Shown: positions 36,901 through 47,587 of the stretch, piece by piece | Layout of the letters: the number at the start of each line of letters is the position of its first letter | Position numbering within the stretch: position 1 is the stretch's first letter | From: Nilaparvata lugens | Taxonomy: Eukaryota; Arthropoda; Insecta; Hemiptera; Delphacidae | Direction: 5' to 3' | NCBI RefSeq assembly: GCF_014356525.2 | Contig: NC_052518.1 | Span: forward strand, 13,408,201-13,472,200 | Length of the DNA stretch: 64,000 nucleotides | The notes under the pieces: model-generated | Databases searched by the model: none | What the model was told of the DNA's origin: nothing | The model's input: the letters and a program-made list of their open reading frames with translations, nothing else | Program-made: the position numbers and the translations under genes

Positions 36901-39900
36901 TCTATACCTCCAGTGTACCCACCATGGTGTATGTAGGTGGAGAGACCAAGGTCAACTCTCACCCAGACTTGGCCAATGGCAACAACAACTTCGTCAACAT
37001 TCCTCAATACATCAACATCTCAGCTGACATTGAAGCAGTCTACTCAATGCAGTCCAACAGCAAATTTGGTATGGTTACTCCATTCAACCACCATGAGTAC
37101 TATGCCAGTGTTGAGAAGAACATGCAATTCTATATGGCTGTTCAGACAGAGGCAAACATTGACTTGGAAAACAACGAGGTCGAATTCACAGTGCAGCCAC
37201 TCAACAAGGAAGACAAACAGAATGTGTTCCAGTACAGCTCAGTGCTCTACACCACCAAGTCAAACATCCTCAACTTCAACCCAGCTCTGCAGGAGGATGG
37301 CACTGAGAGAGTGCATGTTGGCAAAGCTAAACAGATCCAGATGAACTTTGGCAAGGAGAGCACTGGATTCGCATTTGAGGCCAACTACTGGAGTGAGAAT
37401 GGCTTTGGAGACTTTGCCAGCCTCTACAATGAAGTTAGCAAGTTTGATTTCCAGTCTGCAATGACATCTCCCTGGGCTCAAAGCTCCATCAACTCTAACA
37501 ACATAACTGTTGCCTTCAATCCAAGGCAGAGCACCTCTCAGGTTGCCAAGTTTACTTTCTCCTATGCTGACAACTCTGATGACAACAATAACTCCCACAG
37601 TGGACATGACAGCAACAACAGCAACAACAACAATAACAACAGAGCAGACTACACTGATGCTCAGCCATCTTCCACTGCTGCCAACAGTCGTTCCAGACAG
37701 AATGAATTCCTGCGCAAGGCTGCTGCTGGCATCTCAGGTGCTGATGCTATGGTTGTTGATGTGTCTGCTAGATTCCAAGACAGCCATGGTCAATCCAATG
37801 CCCAGTATGTAGCCACTGTAGCAATGGCCAACAGTGATGCTTCTCCAAACGCTCGTATGCTGTTCTTTGCATCAATGAACCCAGCTAACTCTGACTCCAA
37901 GGCCCAGGTGTGTGCTGCAGCTGCCAGTAACTTCCCCAATGTGCCACTCATGAACTTCCATGATGCCCTCAAGGCAAACCCAACTTCCCGCATCAGTGCT
38001 GACATTGCCTTTGGTGCACAATGCAATGCTGGAGGACACATCCATGCTGATGTAAGTAGCACTTATCAAACATTGATGCACATTCTCACACCAATTGATG
38101 TTTATTTTTCAATTGAATTAATATGTGAATTAATTCATTCCAGGCCAAGTTGTCACAGACCCAGGAATTCCAGGAGTATGCAAAGAGCCGTCCAATGGCC
38201 AAGAAATGCTTCCAATTGATGGAGAAGGGCCAGGCTCTTGAATATGCTTGCCAGAATGCCACCAAGGTCGCCAACATGCTCAACAACTACGAAGTCTCTG
38301 TCAAGTATGATAGAGTATCAAGTGTCTTCAAGAACGTCACCTACAGCATCTACTCAGCTCTGGCTCAAGCTGCCTACCCATACCACAATGAAAACATGTT
38401 CAGCCAGAACAGCAATCCTTCTGGCAAGATTGATCTCAATGCCAGGTTCAACTACAACCTCCGTTACTTCAATGCTTCAATCAACACTCCATTCTTCTCT
38501 GCCAATGTCAAGAATGTTGAAGTACACCATGCTCTCAGACCTCTGGTGATCTTCCATCCATCACTCAACTCACTTGAGCTCATGTCCTACAATGAGAACT
38601 ATGATTACCGTGAGTTTACACTTAGAACCAACATTTACCTTCTCCATCAGATTCAATTCATAAATTTCTAACAGTTTCTAAAGATAAAATGCTGACTGGT
38701 AGTAATTTTATTGATAGATCAGTTTCAATTATCTTTAAAATCCAGTCATTATTAAAAATAATTCATTTTAGAACACCCTATTTGATGTTCCTGATAACAT
38801 ATTTCATCAATTTATAATAAAATTATTATTGGACGAAAATTCAAACTGAATGCTGTAATTCAATCAGGATAAGCAATTAGGAGGTGCCCGGTTCAATTTC
38901 CGGGCTGGCAAACAATCTTTGGATAGTGACTCTATAATCGAATTTCCAATCTAGAATTCAACCCTGTTTTGTCAATATTTGCAGTAGCAGAAGCCTCAGG
39001 GGTGATTTGTATAATTTAATTTGAATTTTAGTTCAATGAAAATGATTATTCATTAATTAGCATTTGAATAGTTATTGAAATTTATCATTAAGTTCCATTT
39101 GTAGATATTTATTTGCTACACCAACAATTAGCAGTGTGATAGAACAACATTTGTTTATATTATTTGCAGCAACATGTTCTGTCAGCAAGAACTCCATCAG
39201 CACATTCGACAACAAGACCTACTCAGCTGACCTTGAAGGCTGGCATGTGATGTTTGCCTCCACTCCAAAGAACTACAACGACAACTCTGGAAGATACAGT
39301 GCCAGCAACAGCCAGTCCAACAGCTTCTACAAGTACAAGAAGGTTGTTGTCTTGGCCAAGAACGCCGGATCTCAGCGCAAGGCTGTCAAGATGCTGTTGG
39401 GAGAGAATGTCATTGACATTAACCCCTCTGGCTCCGAGTCAAGTGACAACAGCCCCAACGCCAATGTCCAGGTCAATGGAAACAAGGTGCAGATTGCCAA
39501 CAACAGGATGGCCAGTTTCGATGACTTTGATGGTGAGACCCTCGTTGAGATCTCTGTCACAGACAATGGAGAGGTGCAGGTTCAGTCTTCATCCCATGGC
39601 ATTGCTGTCTACCACGATGGTGCCAACTTCATCATTGATGTAAGTATCTATTTCACACTGGCTGCAACTTGCAACATCACTCATTGCAATAATGCTAGGC
39701 TAATGCTAGTCATTGATGATAATATTAATGATGATTGATGCTTTGCAGGCTGACAGCTACCACAGAGGTGAGGTGCGTGGTCTCTGCGGTACCTACTCTG
39801 GTGACAAGTACACTGACTTCACCACACCCAACAAGTGCATTATGAGGGAGGCTAGACTGTTTGCAGCCACCTATGCTCTGCCAGGCAGCAGCAACAGCAA

Positions 39901-40315
39901 CGTTGAACAGCTCAAGAGGCAGGCTGACCAGATGCCTTGCTTCAGGCGCCGGCACATCTTTGCTAATGTCATCACTTCCAATGACTATGACCGAAGCAGC
40001 AGCAGCAGCAACAGGAACAACAACAAGAACCACAGCTCAGAGAGACTTGCCAACCCAACCAAACTTGTGCAGGACATCAAGAACAATGGTGACCAGGTCT
40101 GCTTCAGTATTCACCCAGTCCCCAAGTGCCAGAGTGGCTTCTCCCCAGCTGGATCATCTGAAAAGGAGGTTCAGTACTTCTGCATGGGCCAGGGCAAGAA
40201 CTCCGAATATTGGGTTGGTCAGATCATCAACGGTGGATTCGTCAACCTTGGACAGAAGCAGCCTAATGCCACATTCAAGAAGAGCGTCCCAAAGAGTTGT
40301 GTTAGAGACAACTAA
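31302..40315 (+). CDS. Vg: Vitellogenin, 8 exons, 2022 residues
   Basis: Yolk-protein precursor, normally made in fat body, secreted and taken up by oocytes. Exons: 31302-31335, 32529-34509, 34783-35782, 36281-36569, 36790-38051, 38144-38609, 39170-39639 and 39749-40315. All seven introns are GT-AG (phases 1,2,0,1,0,1,0), and the exons sum to 2023 codons including TAA. Residues 1 to about 16 are a signal peptide split by intron 1. The lipid-transport vitellogenin N domain covers about 25-760. It is interrupted at about 350-560 by polySer and Asn-rich linkers that carry an RSRR furin-type site at 441-444. A DUF1943-like region follows, then a vWFD domain from about 1680. GLCG is at 1845-1848, and the upstream DGxR motif reads DGAN. 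Exons are GC-richer than introns. Length fits insect vitellogenins. Confidence 0.95.
31336..32528 (+). other. Vitellogenin intron 1
   Basis: 1193 bases, GTGAGT ... TTGCAG. It separates the first 11 codons of the signal peptide from the rest. AT-rich, with no gene and no clear mobile element. Confidence 0.8.
33551..34166 (+). repeat. PolySer / Asn-rich low-complexity linker in vitellogenin
   Basis: Two long Ser runs (about 33551-33640 and 34084-34166) flank Asn-rich sequence. At 33977, 34004 and 34031 a 27-base unit encoding KNWNNNDNN repeats in register. The Ser runs use mixed TCA/TCC/AGC codons, so they are not a simple microsatellite and are likely kept at the protein level as phosphorylation-rich segments. 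Long antisense frames here are compositional artefacts. Confidence 0.85.
35783..36280 (+). other. Vitellogenin intron 3
   Basis: 498 bases, GTAAGT ... TTGCAG, phase 0. No feature seen inside. Confidence 0.85.
38610..39169 (+). other. Vitellogenin intron 6
   Basis: 560 bases, GTGAGT ... TTGCAG, phase 1. It contains GCCCGGTTCAATTTCCGGGC at 38887-38906, a T-arm-like hairpin that may be a scrap of a tRNA-derived SINE. There is no complete tRNA fold. Confidence 0.75.
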
Positions 40316-40362
40316 TCATACATGTAAATTTCAACATCATGTGATTTTTGCTTATGTTGAAC

Positions 40363-40368
40363 AATAAA
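40363..40368 (+). terminator. Vitellogenin polyadenylation signal
   Basis: AATAAA 48 bases after the stop codon, followed by a T-rich stretch at about 40384-40396. A short 3' untranslated region is implied. Confidence 0.75.
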
Positions 40369-40396
40369 TTTTGCATTTGAAATTTCTTTTTTGTTT

Positions 40397-41960
40397 GATC
40401 ATAGTTATCATCCCGTAAGATTACTCATTTGTATCAGTTTCATCATTTCTCAATATTACAGACAGGCCATCCTAACTTTATCTGATAAATGTTCTAACTC
40501 CATATTGGTAAAAGGCCTTGTTGATATCGTGGTTAGATTCTGAGTAACTTATTCTTTAGTTTTTTTATTTATTGAATAAATTGTCAGATCACATCACATT
40601 CGAGTTTTGCTTATTCGACTGGTGACTTGTGAAGTACAAAATAAAAAATGACTTGTCAATTACAAGTCATAGTTGGTCTACCTATCACTCAAACTGAGAT
40701 CTGCCTATAACATACATGTCAATGAGCAAATACAAACTATCATTATAATATAAAACAGTGAATACAAAATGATACTGCAGGAATGAGTCTAATTTTGTAG
40801 CCTAAAAAGCTCAAATAAAACAGATATCGCTCTCCCATGTTATTTAAAAACTACCTATGTCAGTTATCAACGTTAATGGGATTATTAAATTGAAATTGTT
40901 CAGTCTTTTAAATCTTGTTCAGTCTAGTAAATTAAATCTTGTTCAGTCTTTTTTCCATTAACATTTTCTGTCGGCCTGATTGAATTCCATTTCGAATGGC
41001 AGCTAGCAGTTTAGCCTATATTGAAACTTTATTCCCGAGTAGTAAGGGTTTTTACCAATTTCGCAGGTTTATGAACTGGGAAAGAAATCAAGTTCCTTTT
41101 TCGAGTGGATTTATACTTATAAATGTCTGTGAAATGAAATTTATAAATGTTCACCTCAACAAAAACCAGTAGCTTTGACTATGGACATTCCTGTCGATAG
41201 GCAGCTTTCACTATAGACATTCCTGTCAATAGTCATTAGCTGATATAGATGGGAGTGTGAGAATGTTTAGTTCTTTGGAAAATGTTTTACAAGAATCTCT
41301 TGATCTAAATCCACTAATATCTCTAGGTATCTTTTTTTTTTTTGAATAAGGAGTATTTTATCACTATTGGTCGAATTCCCCCTAAAAATATCACCCTAAC
41401 ATGAATGAGAATAGACAAAGGTGTAATATGCAGTGATGTAGTAATGAGTGTTTTTCTATCTAAATAGTGAGATAGCTCTAGAATGGAGAGGCTATTGCTA
41501 TTAGGAAAGAGTTTTGCTTTCTTGCTATCAGAAAATACTATTAATAAATTGTGTAGGTACTTGGATACTCAACAACAAATATGAGATTAACATTGCTTGA
41601 ATAAGTTTCAGGATAAAATGTATGAGAAGAATGCGAGTCAAGCATCACATATTATAGTAGATCTGAAAAGTAAGAAAATGGGTATCTAGAATATTGGCTC
41701 TCACTTTCAGTCTAGTTGAATTTCAACATTGGAGGATAAATTAACTGAGAACTGTTTTCAGATATCTTTTAATTTTAGATCATCTTATTTTGAGAAGAAA
41801 TTGGATTGGGAATGGTGTCTTTTTTTTATCCTTTACTTCTATTAGAATATTGAGCCAATGAAAATCTGTGAAAAAAACTCATGGAAACTATGTAGGTAGA
41901 TCTCCATCCAGGAAATATGTTTTTAAATATACTAAATTATATTAAATGGGTGTAGCTACA
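40397..41960. other. Downstream noncoding stretch
   Basis: No gene. It includes a palindrome TGACTTGT/ACAAGTCA at about 40649-40670. A 32-base direct repeat lies near 41172-41235 (GCTTTGACTATGGACATTCC, then GCTTTCACTATAGACATTCC). The rest is AT-rich. Confidence 0.5.
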
Positions 41961-41967
41961 AGCTGGA

Positions 41968-42010
41968 TTATAAATAAATAAATAATAAATAAATAAATAA
42001 ATAAATAAAA

Positions 42011-42049
<39 letters not shown>

Positions 42050-42092
42050 CTGCAGTCTGCTCGGTTGAGGAAGGAAACTCAGTTTTCTATAT

Positions 42093-42127
<35 letters not shown>

Positions 42128-42128
42128 C

Positions 42129-42160
<32 letters not shown>

Positions 42161-42180
42161 CTATATATATATAGCACATA
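41968..42180. repeat. (AAAT)n and (AT)n microsatellites
   Basis: Tandem AAAT units up to 42010, then two (AT)n blocks on either side of the left arm of the 42048-42298 inverted repeat. Confidence 0.9.
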
Positions 42181-42298
42181 ACAGAAGACACTTTAAAGTT
42201 TGTAATATAAATTAAAACAGGGGACACAAGACAGAAATAGATTGAAAACACTTTTTTCAGAAACTGAGTTTCCTTCCTCAACCGAGCAGACTGCAGTT
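42048..42298. repeat. 40-bp inverted repeat flanking (AT)n
   Basis: AACTGCAGTCTGCTCGGTTG, continuing to 42088, is repeated as its complement at 42259-42298 with one indel, around about 170 bases of mostly (AT)n. It lies at the 3' side of the minus-strand Penelope-like element and probably belongs to it. Confidence 0.8.
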
Positions 42299-42709
42299 GA
42301 AATCAAATGGTCGTGTGACCACAAAGTATGCACGGAGAGTTAATTGTAGCAGCACAGACCACAGATTACACGGTGCAGACGGATGGTGAGAAAAAGGGTA
42401 CAGATTCAGGGGACATTATGGGGTATTTAGGGGGCGGTTACAAACGGGATATTTAAGATTTCAGTGCGTTATGAATGAGGAAAGGTGTAGCTTATGAATT
42501 GATAGAAAAGAGGAGATTTGAAATTGAAAATCAAAAAAGAATTAGACTAAAATTGGAGAAAGGAATCGTAGAATTGTACTTGAATGAAATTTATTTTTTA
42601 TTTTTATTGAAAATTCAATATATATTTGATAGCTGTGAAATTTATTATGATGTGATGAAATTTATTTAAATTTAATTGAACAGTTGGTGTAGAGTTAATA
42701 GCTATGGTA

Positions 42710-43306
42710 CTATTGCTGTCTGTTGAGACCAGGACTGGAAGCAGCTCCAAGCACCCAAATAAAAGCCAATTCTTTTGTCTTGACATCTATGGAGGGGGCT
42801 GTGGGAGGGAGGGTGGCAAGGACTTCGACTTTGAAGAATTGGTCAAAGTTCTTGTTGTGCTCAGAGCCATGGGTAGGGATGGGTAGGGAAGTATTATTTT
42901 CAAAGGAAGCCCTGTGATTGTTGATCCGGAGGTTTAGGGCAGTGGTGGTCTCACCTATGTAGAAGGCAGGACAGAAGTTGCAGGAAAGGAGGTAGATGCA
43001 ATTTTTGGAGATGCAATTACTGGATTGATGGATTTGGTGGGTGTAGTTCGTGATAGGACTGGTAAAGGAGATGGAAGAATCAGTGGTAGGACAGGTTTTA
43101 CAGCAGGGGCGTTTGCAAGATAGGGTACCTGGTGGAGTTGGGATTTCATCAGAGGTGAGTGATTTGTTCTTACTGAAAATTTTCTTGAGGTTGGGAGTTT
43201 GCTTATAAATGAGGGTGGGTGGTTGCTGGAAAAGGTGTTTGGTAGAGGGATTGGAGGAGACGACATGGAACAGATTTTTAAGAAAACAAAACCTCAGACT
43301 TGAAAA
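42710..43306 (-). pseudogene. Penelope-like element, C-terminal GIY-YIG endonuclease part
   Basis: An uninterrupted minus-strand frame without an ATG reads KRPCCKTCP, then NCISKNCIYLLSC and FYIGETTTALNLRINNHR, then SEHNKNFDQFFKVEVL before a TAG at 42712. The Cys-rich linker followed by NC-SKN-IYL-C and the Y-IGET/R--H motifs are the hallmark of the GIY-YIG endonuclease of Penelope-like retroelements, which nicks target DNA to prime reverse transcription. The RT domain that should precede it is absent; the upstream sequence turns back on itself at 43282. This is therefore a 5'-truncated copy with an intact endonuclease frame. Confidence 0.8.
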
Positions 43307-43402
43307 TTGAAAACCTCAAACCTGTCCTTAAAGCTCTGTTCCATGTCGTCCCCTCCAATCCCTCTACCAAACACCTTTTCCAGCAACCACCCACCCTCAT
43401 TT
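43208..43402. repeat. Inverted duplication of Penelope-like sequence
   Basis: 43208-43282 is repeated as its complement at about 43329-43402 with only a few differences, around a spacer of about 46 bases. The right arm is a second, oppositely oriented 75-base piece of the same coding region, ending abruptly at CCCTCATT. Inverted partial copies are typical of Penelope-like insertions. Confidence 0.85.
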
Positions 43403-43468
43403 TCGTATTCATCAAGCTATTCAAGCTGCTACAATCTAAATGTCAAAAAGTACCTGTTGTATGACACC

Positions 43469-43837
43469 TATAGTGAGGTCCATGTTATAATGGTAGTGTT
43501 TAATTAGCAATGGTATTGCTATCCTTGTCTATCATTCAACAAAGCGGATAGCGCTATATCTTTCTCGCTTTGCCCTATTGCCAGATCGTCTTTAGAGTTA
43601 AAAAATCAATTAACAAAATGTTTCATCTTAATTATAAAAATTCATTATGAAATTATTGAAAAATATAATTTCTTGCTTAATAAAATATAATTGATTATTT
43701 TGAACTAGAATGAACAGTTAATTGTATCAATGAACTTTTATCAGCTACCGTCTATAGAAAACATTGACAAGACGGAGGATCTGCATTGTTGTTCTCCTAT
43801 CTTCCTCCACTGCCATTATAGCGTGGACCTCACTATA
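43469..43837. mobile_element. 369-bp MITE with TA ends
   Basis: Inverted ends: TATAGTGAGGTCCATGTTAT at the left, and at the right the complement TAGCGTGGACCTCACTATA with a one-base difference in the core. TA at each edge fits TA target duplication. The interior is AT-rich without coding sequence. Confidence 0.8.
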
Positions 43838-43890
43838 CAATAGTGGTGCCAATAATGACATCACACCTAGAGGTATGTATATTTTATCAT

Positions 43891-44190
43891 GCCATTTATG
43901 TTTGTACAATGGAAATGTAAAGAATTAACTCTTTAATTTTCAAGATGACATCGGAAAGATGTGCTCCAACTCAGCATTCACAGCCTGTTATGGGTGGTGC
44001 AAAGAGACGGAAAATCTGAAGATTTCAAGAAATAGGTTCATAGAACTAATGAATTACTAATGAAATGGATATATTCATTAGCCATTTATGTTCCTAGGAT
44101 CAAGATGTCGAAAAATCCTCTTTACTTTTCAAATTGACATCAGATAGATCCTCTCATTTGGCGCTCTCAGCATTTTATGCCTTTTAGCCT
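43891..44190. repeat. Degenerate 200-bp-period tandem repeat
   Basis: GCCATTTATGTT at 43891 and 44091 begins two diverged copies that share CTTTA(C/A)TTTTCAA, TGACATC and AGCATT blocks in order. No coding sequence. Confidence 0.6.
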
Positions 44191-44473
44191 GTAATGAAAA
44201 CTTAGGAATGCCAGTATAACAAATCTCTGTGAATTACAGTGATTTGGTTTCAAACGCTTATCTCTAGTTGTAGGACGTGTACGATGCGCGAATTGAGAAT
44301 TGGAAAATCTAATGATTTGATCTCTAATGAGAATTTTAGAGTTTTTTTACCAATTTTTCACACATCGAACTTGAGGACTGCTATGCTGGAAGTATCGTCT
44401 GGTATCAGGTTCTAAAAAAAATTCAAGTATTTGTCTGCAAATAATAAAGAAGCAAATTAATAAAAACAATATA

Positions 44474-44599
44474 AAAACTTGTAGTACCGTTTATTATTAA
44501 AAACTTCAAAATATTTGAACGACTTCGTCCATGGTCGTATCTAGTCGTTGAAATGTTGAAATATTTGAGTTTTTAATAATAAAGAATACTGCAAGTTTT
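44474..44599. repeat. 126-bp hairpin repeat
   Basis: AAAACTTGTAGTACCGTTTA, continuing through TTATTAAAAACTTCAAA, is mirrored by its complement at about 44555-44599 around a short loop. It is probably a small foldback element. Confidence 0.7.
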
Positions 44600-44609
44600 A
44601 CTTCCCTTG

Positions 44610-44737
44610 CCCTACTACCATAGGTAAGGAAAGTATTGCTTTCCAAAAAAAATTAAGGTACCCCAATTTCAAGTTTTCTATACGTTTCAAGGTCCCCTGA
44701 GTCCAAAAACATGATTTTTGGGTGTTGGTCTGTGTGT

Positions 44738-44818
<81 letters not shown>

Positions 44819-45360
44819 TATGTCTGTGAACACCTTAACTCTATTCCTAATTAACTGATTGACTTGAAGATTCAAACTTAAGGTCCTTATACCATGAGGA
44901 CCCGACAATAAGAAATTCATTAAATTTCAATTCAAGATGGCGGAAAAAATGGTGTATAATTACTAAAAAACCATGTTTTTCACGTTTTTCTCGAAAACGG
45001 CTCTAACGATTTTCTTCAAATTTATACCATGGGTAGCTATTCATAAGCCCTATTAACTGACATGAATCCCATTTCTGGGAAAATTGCAGTAGCTCCTTAA
45101 TATTTTCTTTAAACGATTTTCTTCAAATTCATAATATGGATAGCTATTCATAAGTCCTATCAACTGGCATGAGTCTCATTTCAGGGAAAATTGCAGGAGC
45201 TCCGTAATATTCTTGAGAAAAATGGCAGATAATTACTAAAAAACCATGTTTTTCACGGTTTTCTCGAAAACGGCTCTAACCATTTTCTTCAAATTTATAC
45301 CATGAATTTATACCATTTATAAGCCCTATCAACTGGCACGAGTCTATTTCCTGGAAAACT
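44610..45360. repeat. Dispersed repeat with (TG)n and internal 280-bp tandem units
   Basis: (TG)n occupies about 44730-44820. Downstream, the block CCATGTTTTTCACG ... CGAAAACGGCTCTAAC occurs at about 44970 and 45247, with the segment TTCTTCAAATTTATACCAT recurring between and after. There is no coding capacity; the poly-His/Thr frame across the (TG)n is an artefact. Confidence 0.7.
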
Positions 45361-47587
45361 AATGGGGTCCACCCCATCCTTCAGAAATGGACTTTGTTAA
45401 CTGACATGAGTCTTTTGTCCTTCTCGTGCATGAGGTAGGTAGGTAGAGCAGTTCATGAAAAGAACACATAGTCGAGATATTTCATTTTCTAGGTAACTGT
45501 AGACCTTGAAAAGTGACGATTCCTGCACTGATTACAGAACGCAAAGATTCACTTTTCCGCTCTAGTGCGGGAAAAATTTTGCAACATGGCAACACAAAAT
45601 AGTTGGTGGGTTATATGGAGGATTAGTGCACGAAAACAAAAATTAAGTTTGTAAAAATGACTGTGGTTAGATTTAGATAAGAATCATTTCAATGGCTACC
45701 CTACATTTATGATAAAATCCCAATCTAGAAATCCAAAACAAGAATAATGTTCATCTAAATCATAATTAAAGATCATCATTTACGAATTCTCATCATTAAA
45801 TAATAAATAATAGTTCTTTTCTATTGATAATTATTATTTCAACTCCAAGAAATGAGAAAAGTAGCAAATATACATTATAAAATTCGAATTTTGAGGTTAA
45901 ATGATTACCGTTCGATATTCATATAAATAAAAATAATAAAAAACATAACAATACTACAATAAATATTCTCTGTTGTCTATGTTATTTTTATAAATATTTT
46001 TCAGTTTACTTTGAGCATTTTTCTCATTAATTTGAGCAAAAGTCTAAATTTCTGAATCGTGTTTCAGTAATTTTAAGCTGGATGAAACAAACTTAGGTAC
46101 GATTCTTCCCGCTAGGTCGCGCGCTTGTCGGTTCAGCCATCTTGTTGTGTTCAGCCATCTTGCATCTCGGTTCAGCCAACAAGTTGTTGGCATGTATTTT
46201 GAATGTGAAGTTTTTGTTCCATCTGTATTTTTTCTGATTCTTGAATGAATAAAAATGAGAACTTTGGCTGAGAATTTTCAACTTCAATTGGATTATTAAT
46301 TTTTAAATGAATTAAAGTTGCTATTAATAACAGCATCACACACACACACACAAACATTTCATGGATTTCAGCCATCATTTTACCCATAATCATTCAATCA
46401 ACCACTTCTCATATTCAATGGTAACTGTAGGAAAAATTGAATATTAAATACGTGCTCAAAGTTCCTCTGCTGCACTCAAGAAGCCATTCCGCCCTCACCT
46501 ATGGCTTGGGCATAAACGTTTCTTTTGGTGCAGCAAACTGTCACTTTGCGCACTAGTTGCACAAATAACTATTGTAGAACAGCTGTTTTGACGACTTTTA
46601 AAAAATTATCGAACTTCACAATTTACACAAAGGAAAATGTACTCTGAAAACAATTATATTTAAACTTATACAGTAGTCTGATTGTAGTATCAAATATGTT
46701 GCCGCCAATTTTCATTATGTTATCCACCTAAATTATTCTCGTTTAAGAATGAGGATTACAGTTCAATGAGCAAGGAAAGTTGGGTAATGTACCACATCAG
46801 ATTTTTTATATTGTTTTCATTAATTTGAACAAAAGTAGCCCATATAAGTAAAGTGTTTTTAAAAAAGAAACACTATTAAGAATGTGAGTTTATCGATTAT
46901 GTTGAATTTATAATTGATGTTTTTCATGATGAAGTGAATAAACTATCTATGAAATACTTTATAGGTACCCACATTTTTTATTACAAAATTGACTCACTTT
47001 AATGTGATTTCAATTGTGTATTGACATAACTCATTGATCTCATATATTAACTTGAGTCTCACTGAACTTGAAATAATTATGTAAAATAAGTAATAAAGTT
47101 CATTTGAATATTGGCAATGGGCTGGGTGAATTGAAACCAGTAGGGAAAGTAAGTAGTCCTACTCGATCAGCATCAAGAGACAAGTGAATACAAGAATCCA
47201 AGTGAATAACTCTTACTCGCAAATAAGCTCTAGCAAGTCAAGTAAACCGTAAATAAATGCCTAAATTGATGTGAATAAGCAGGAGTAAATAATCCATGGC
47301 AAGACCATATTACTCATAAATTTACAAGGTAACCTGAACAGACTTTTCTTATTTGTTTATAGTGTATTCAACGAAAATGTAAACAAAAAATGATTTTGTT
47401 TGGTGAAATTATCAGGTGAAAAGACTTGAGAATAAGCAAAATTTATGATAGTCTTGAATAGGAATTTTGAAGAATTATAGTGCAGGGAATCTCTTTCACT
47501 TGACGAATGTTTTTGAATGCCGTAAACTTGAGTCGTGCTTGCTACATGATAGCTGAATTTTTGAATTATTGAGTACCTGATAAGCCA
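45361..47587. other. Noncoding stretch, possible 5' LTR of the BEL element
   Basis: No gene. Repeated CGGTTCAGCCATCTTG-like units occur at 46131-46170 and a short (CA)n at 46337. AATAAAGTTCATTTGAATATTGG at about 47092 could be an LTR 3' end plus a TGG primer site for the BEL element that follows. I found no matching copy downstream, so its LTR is unproven. Confidence 0.4.

Noticed and set aside
38880..38915. tRNA gene in vitellogenin intron 6
   Set aside because: Only a T-arm-like hairpin with an 8-base loop is present; no acceptor, D or anticodon arms could be found.
42955..43266. Minus-strand 103-codon frame starting with ATG
   Set aside because: It is out of frame with the GIY-YIG motifs; the true frame is open without an ATG.
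44687..44920. Open frame with long Thr-His repeat
   Set aside because: Produced by the (TG)n microsatellite inside a dispersed repeat.
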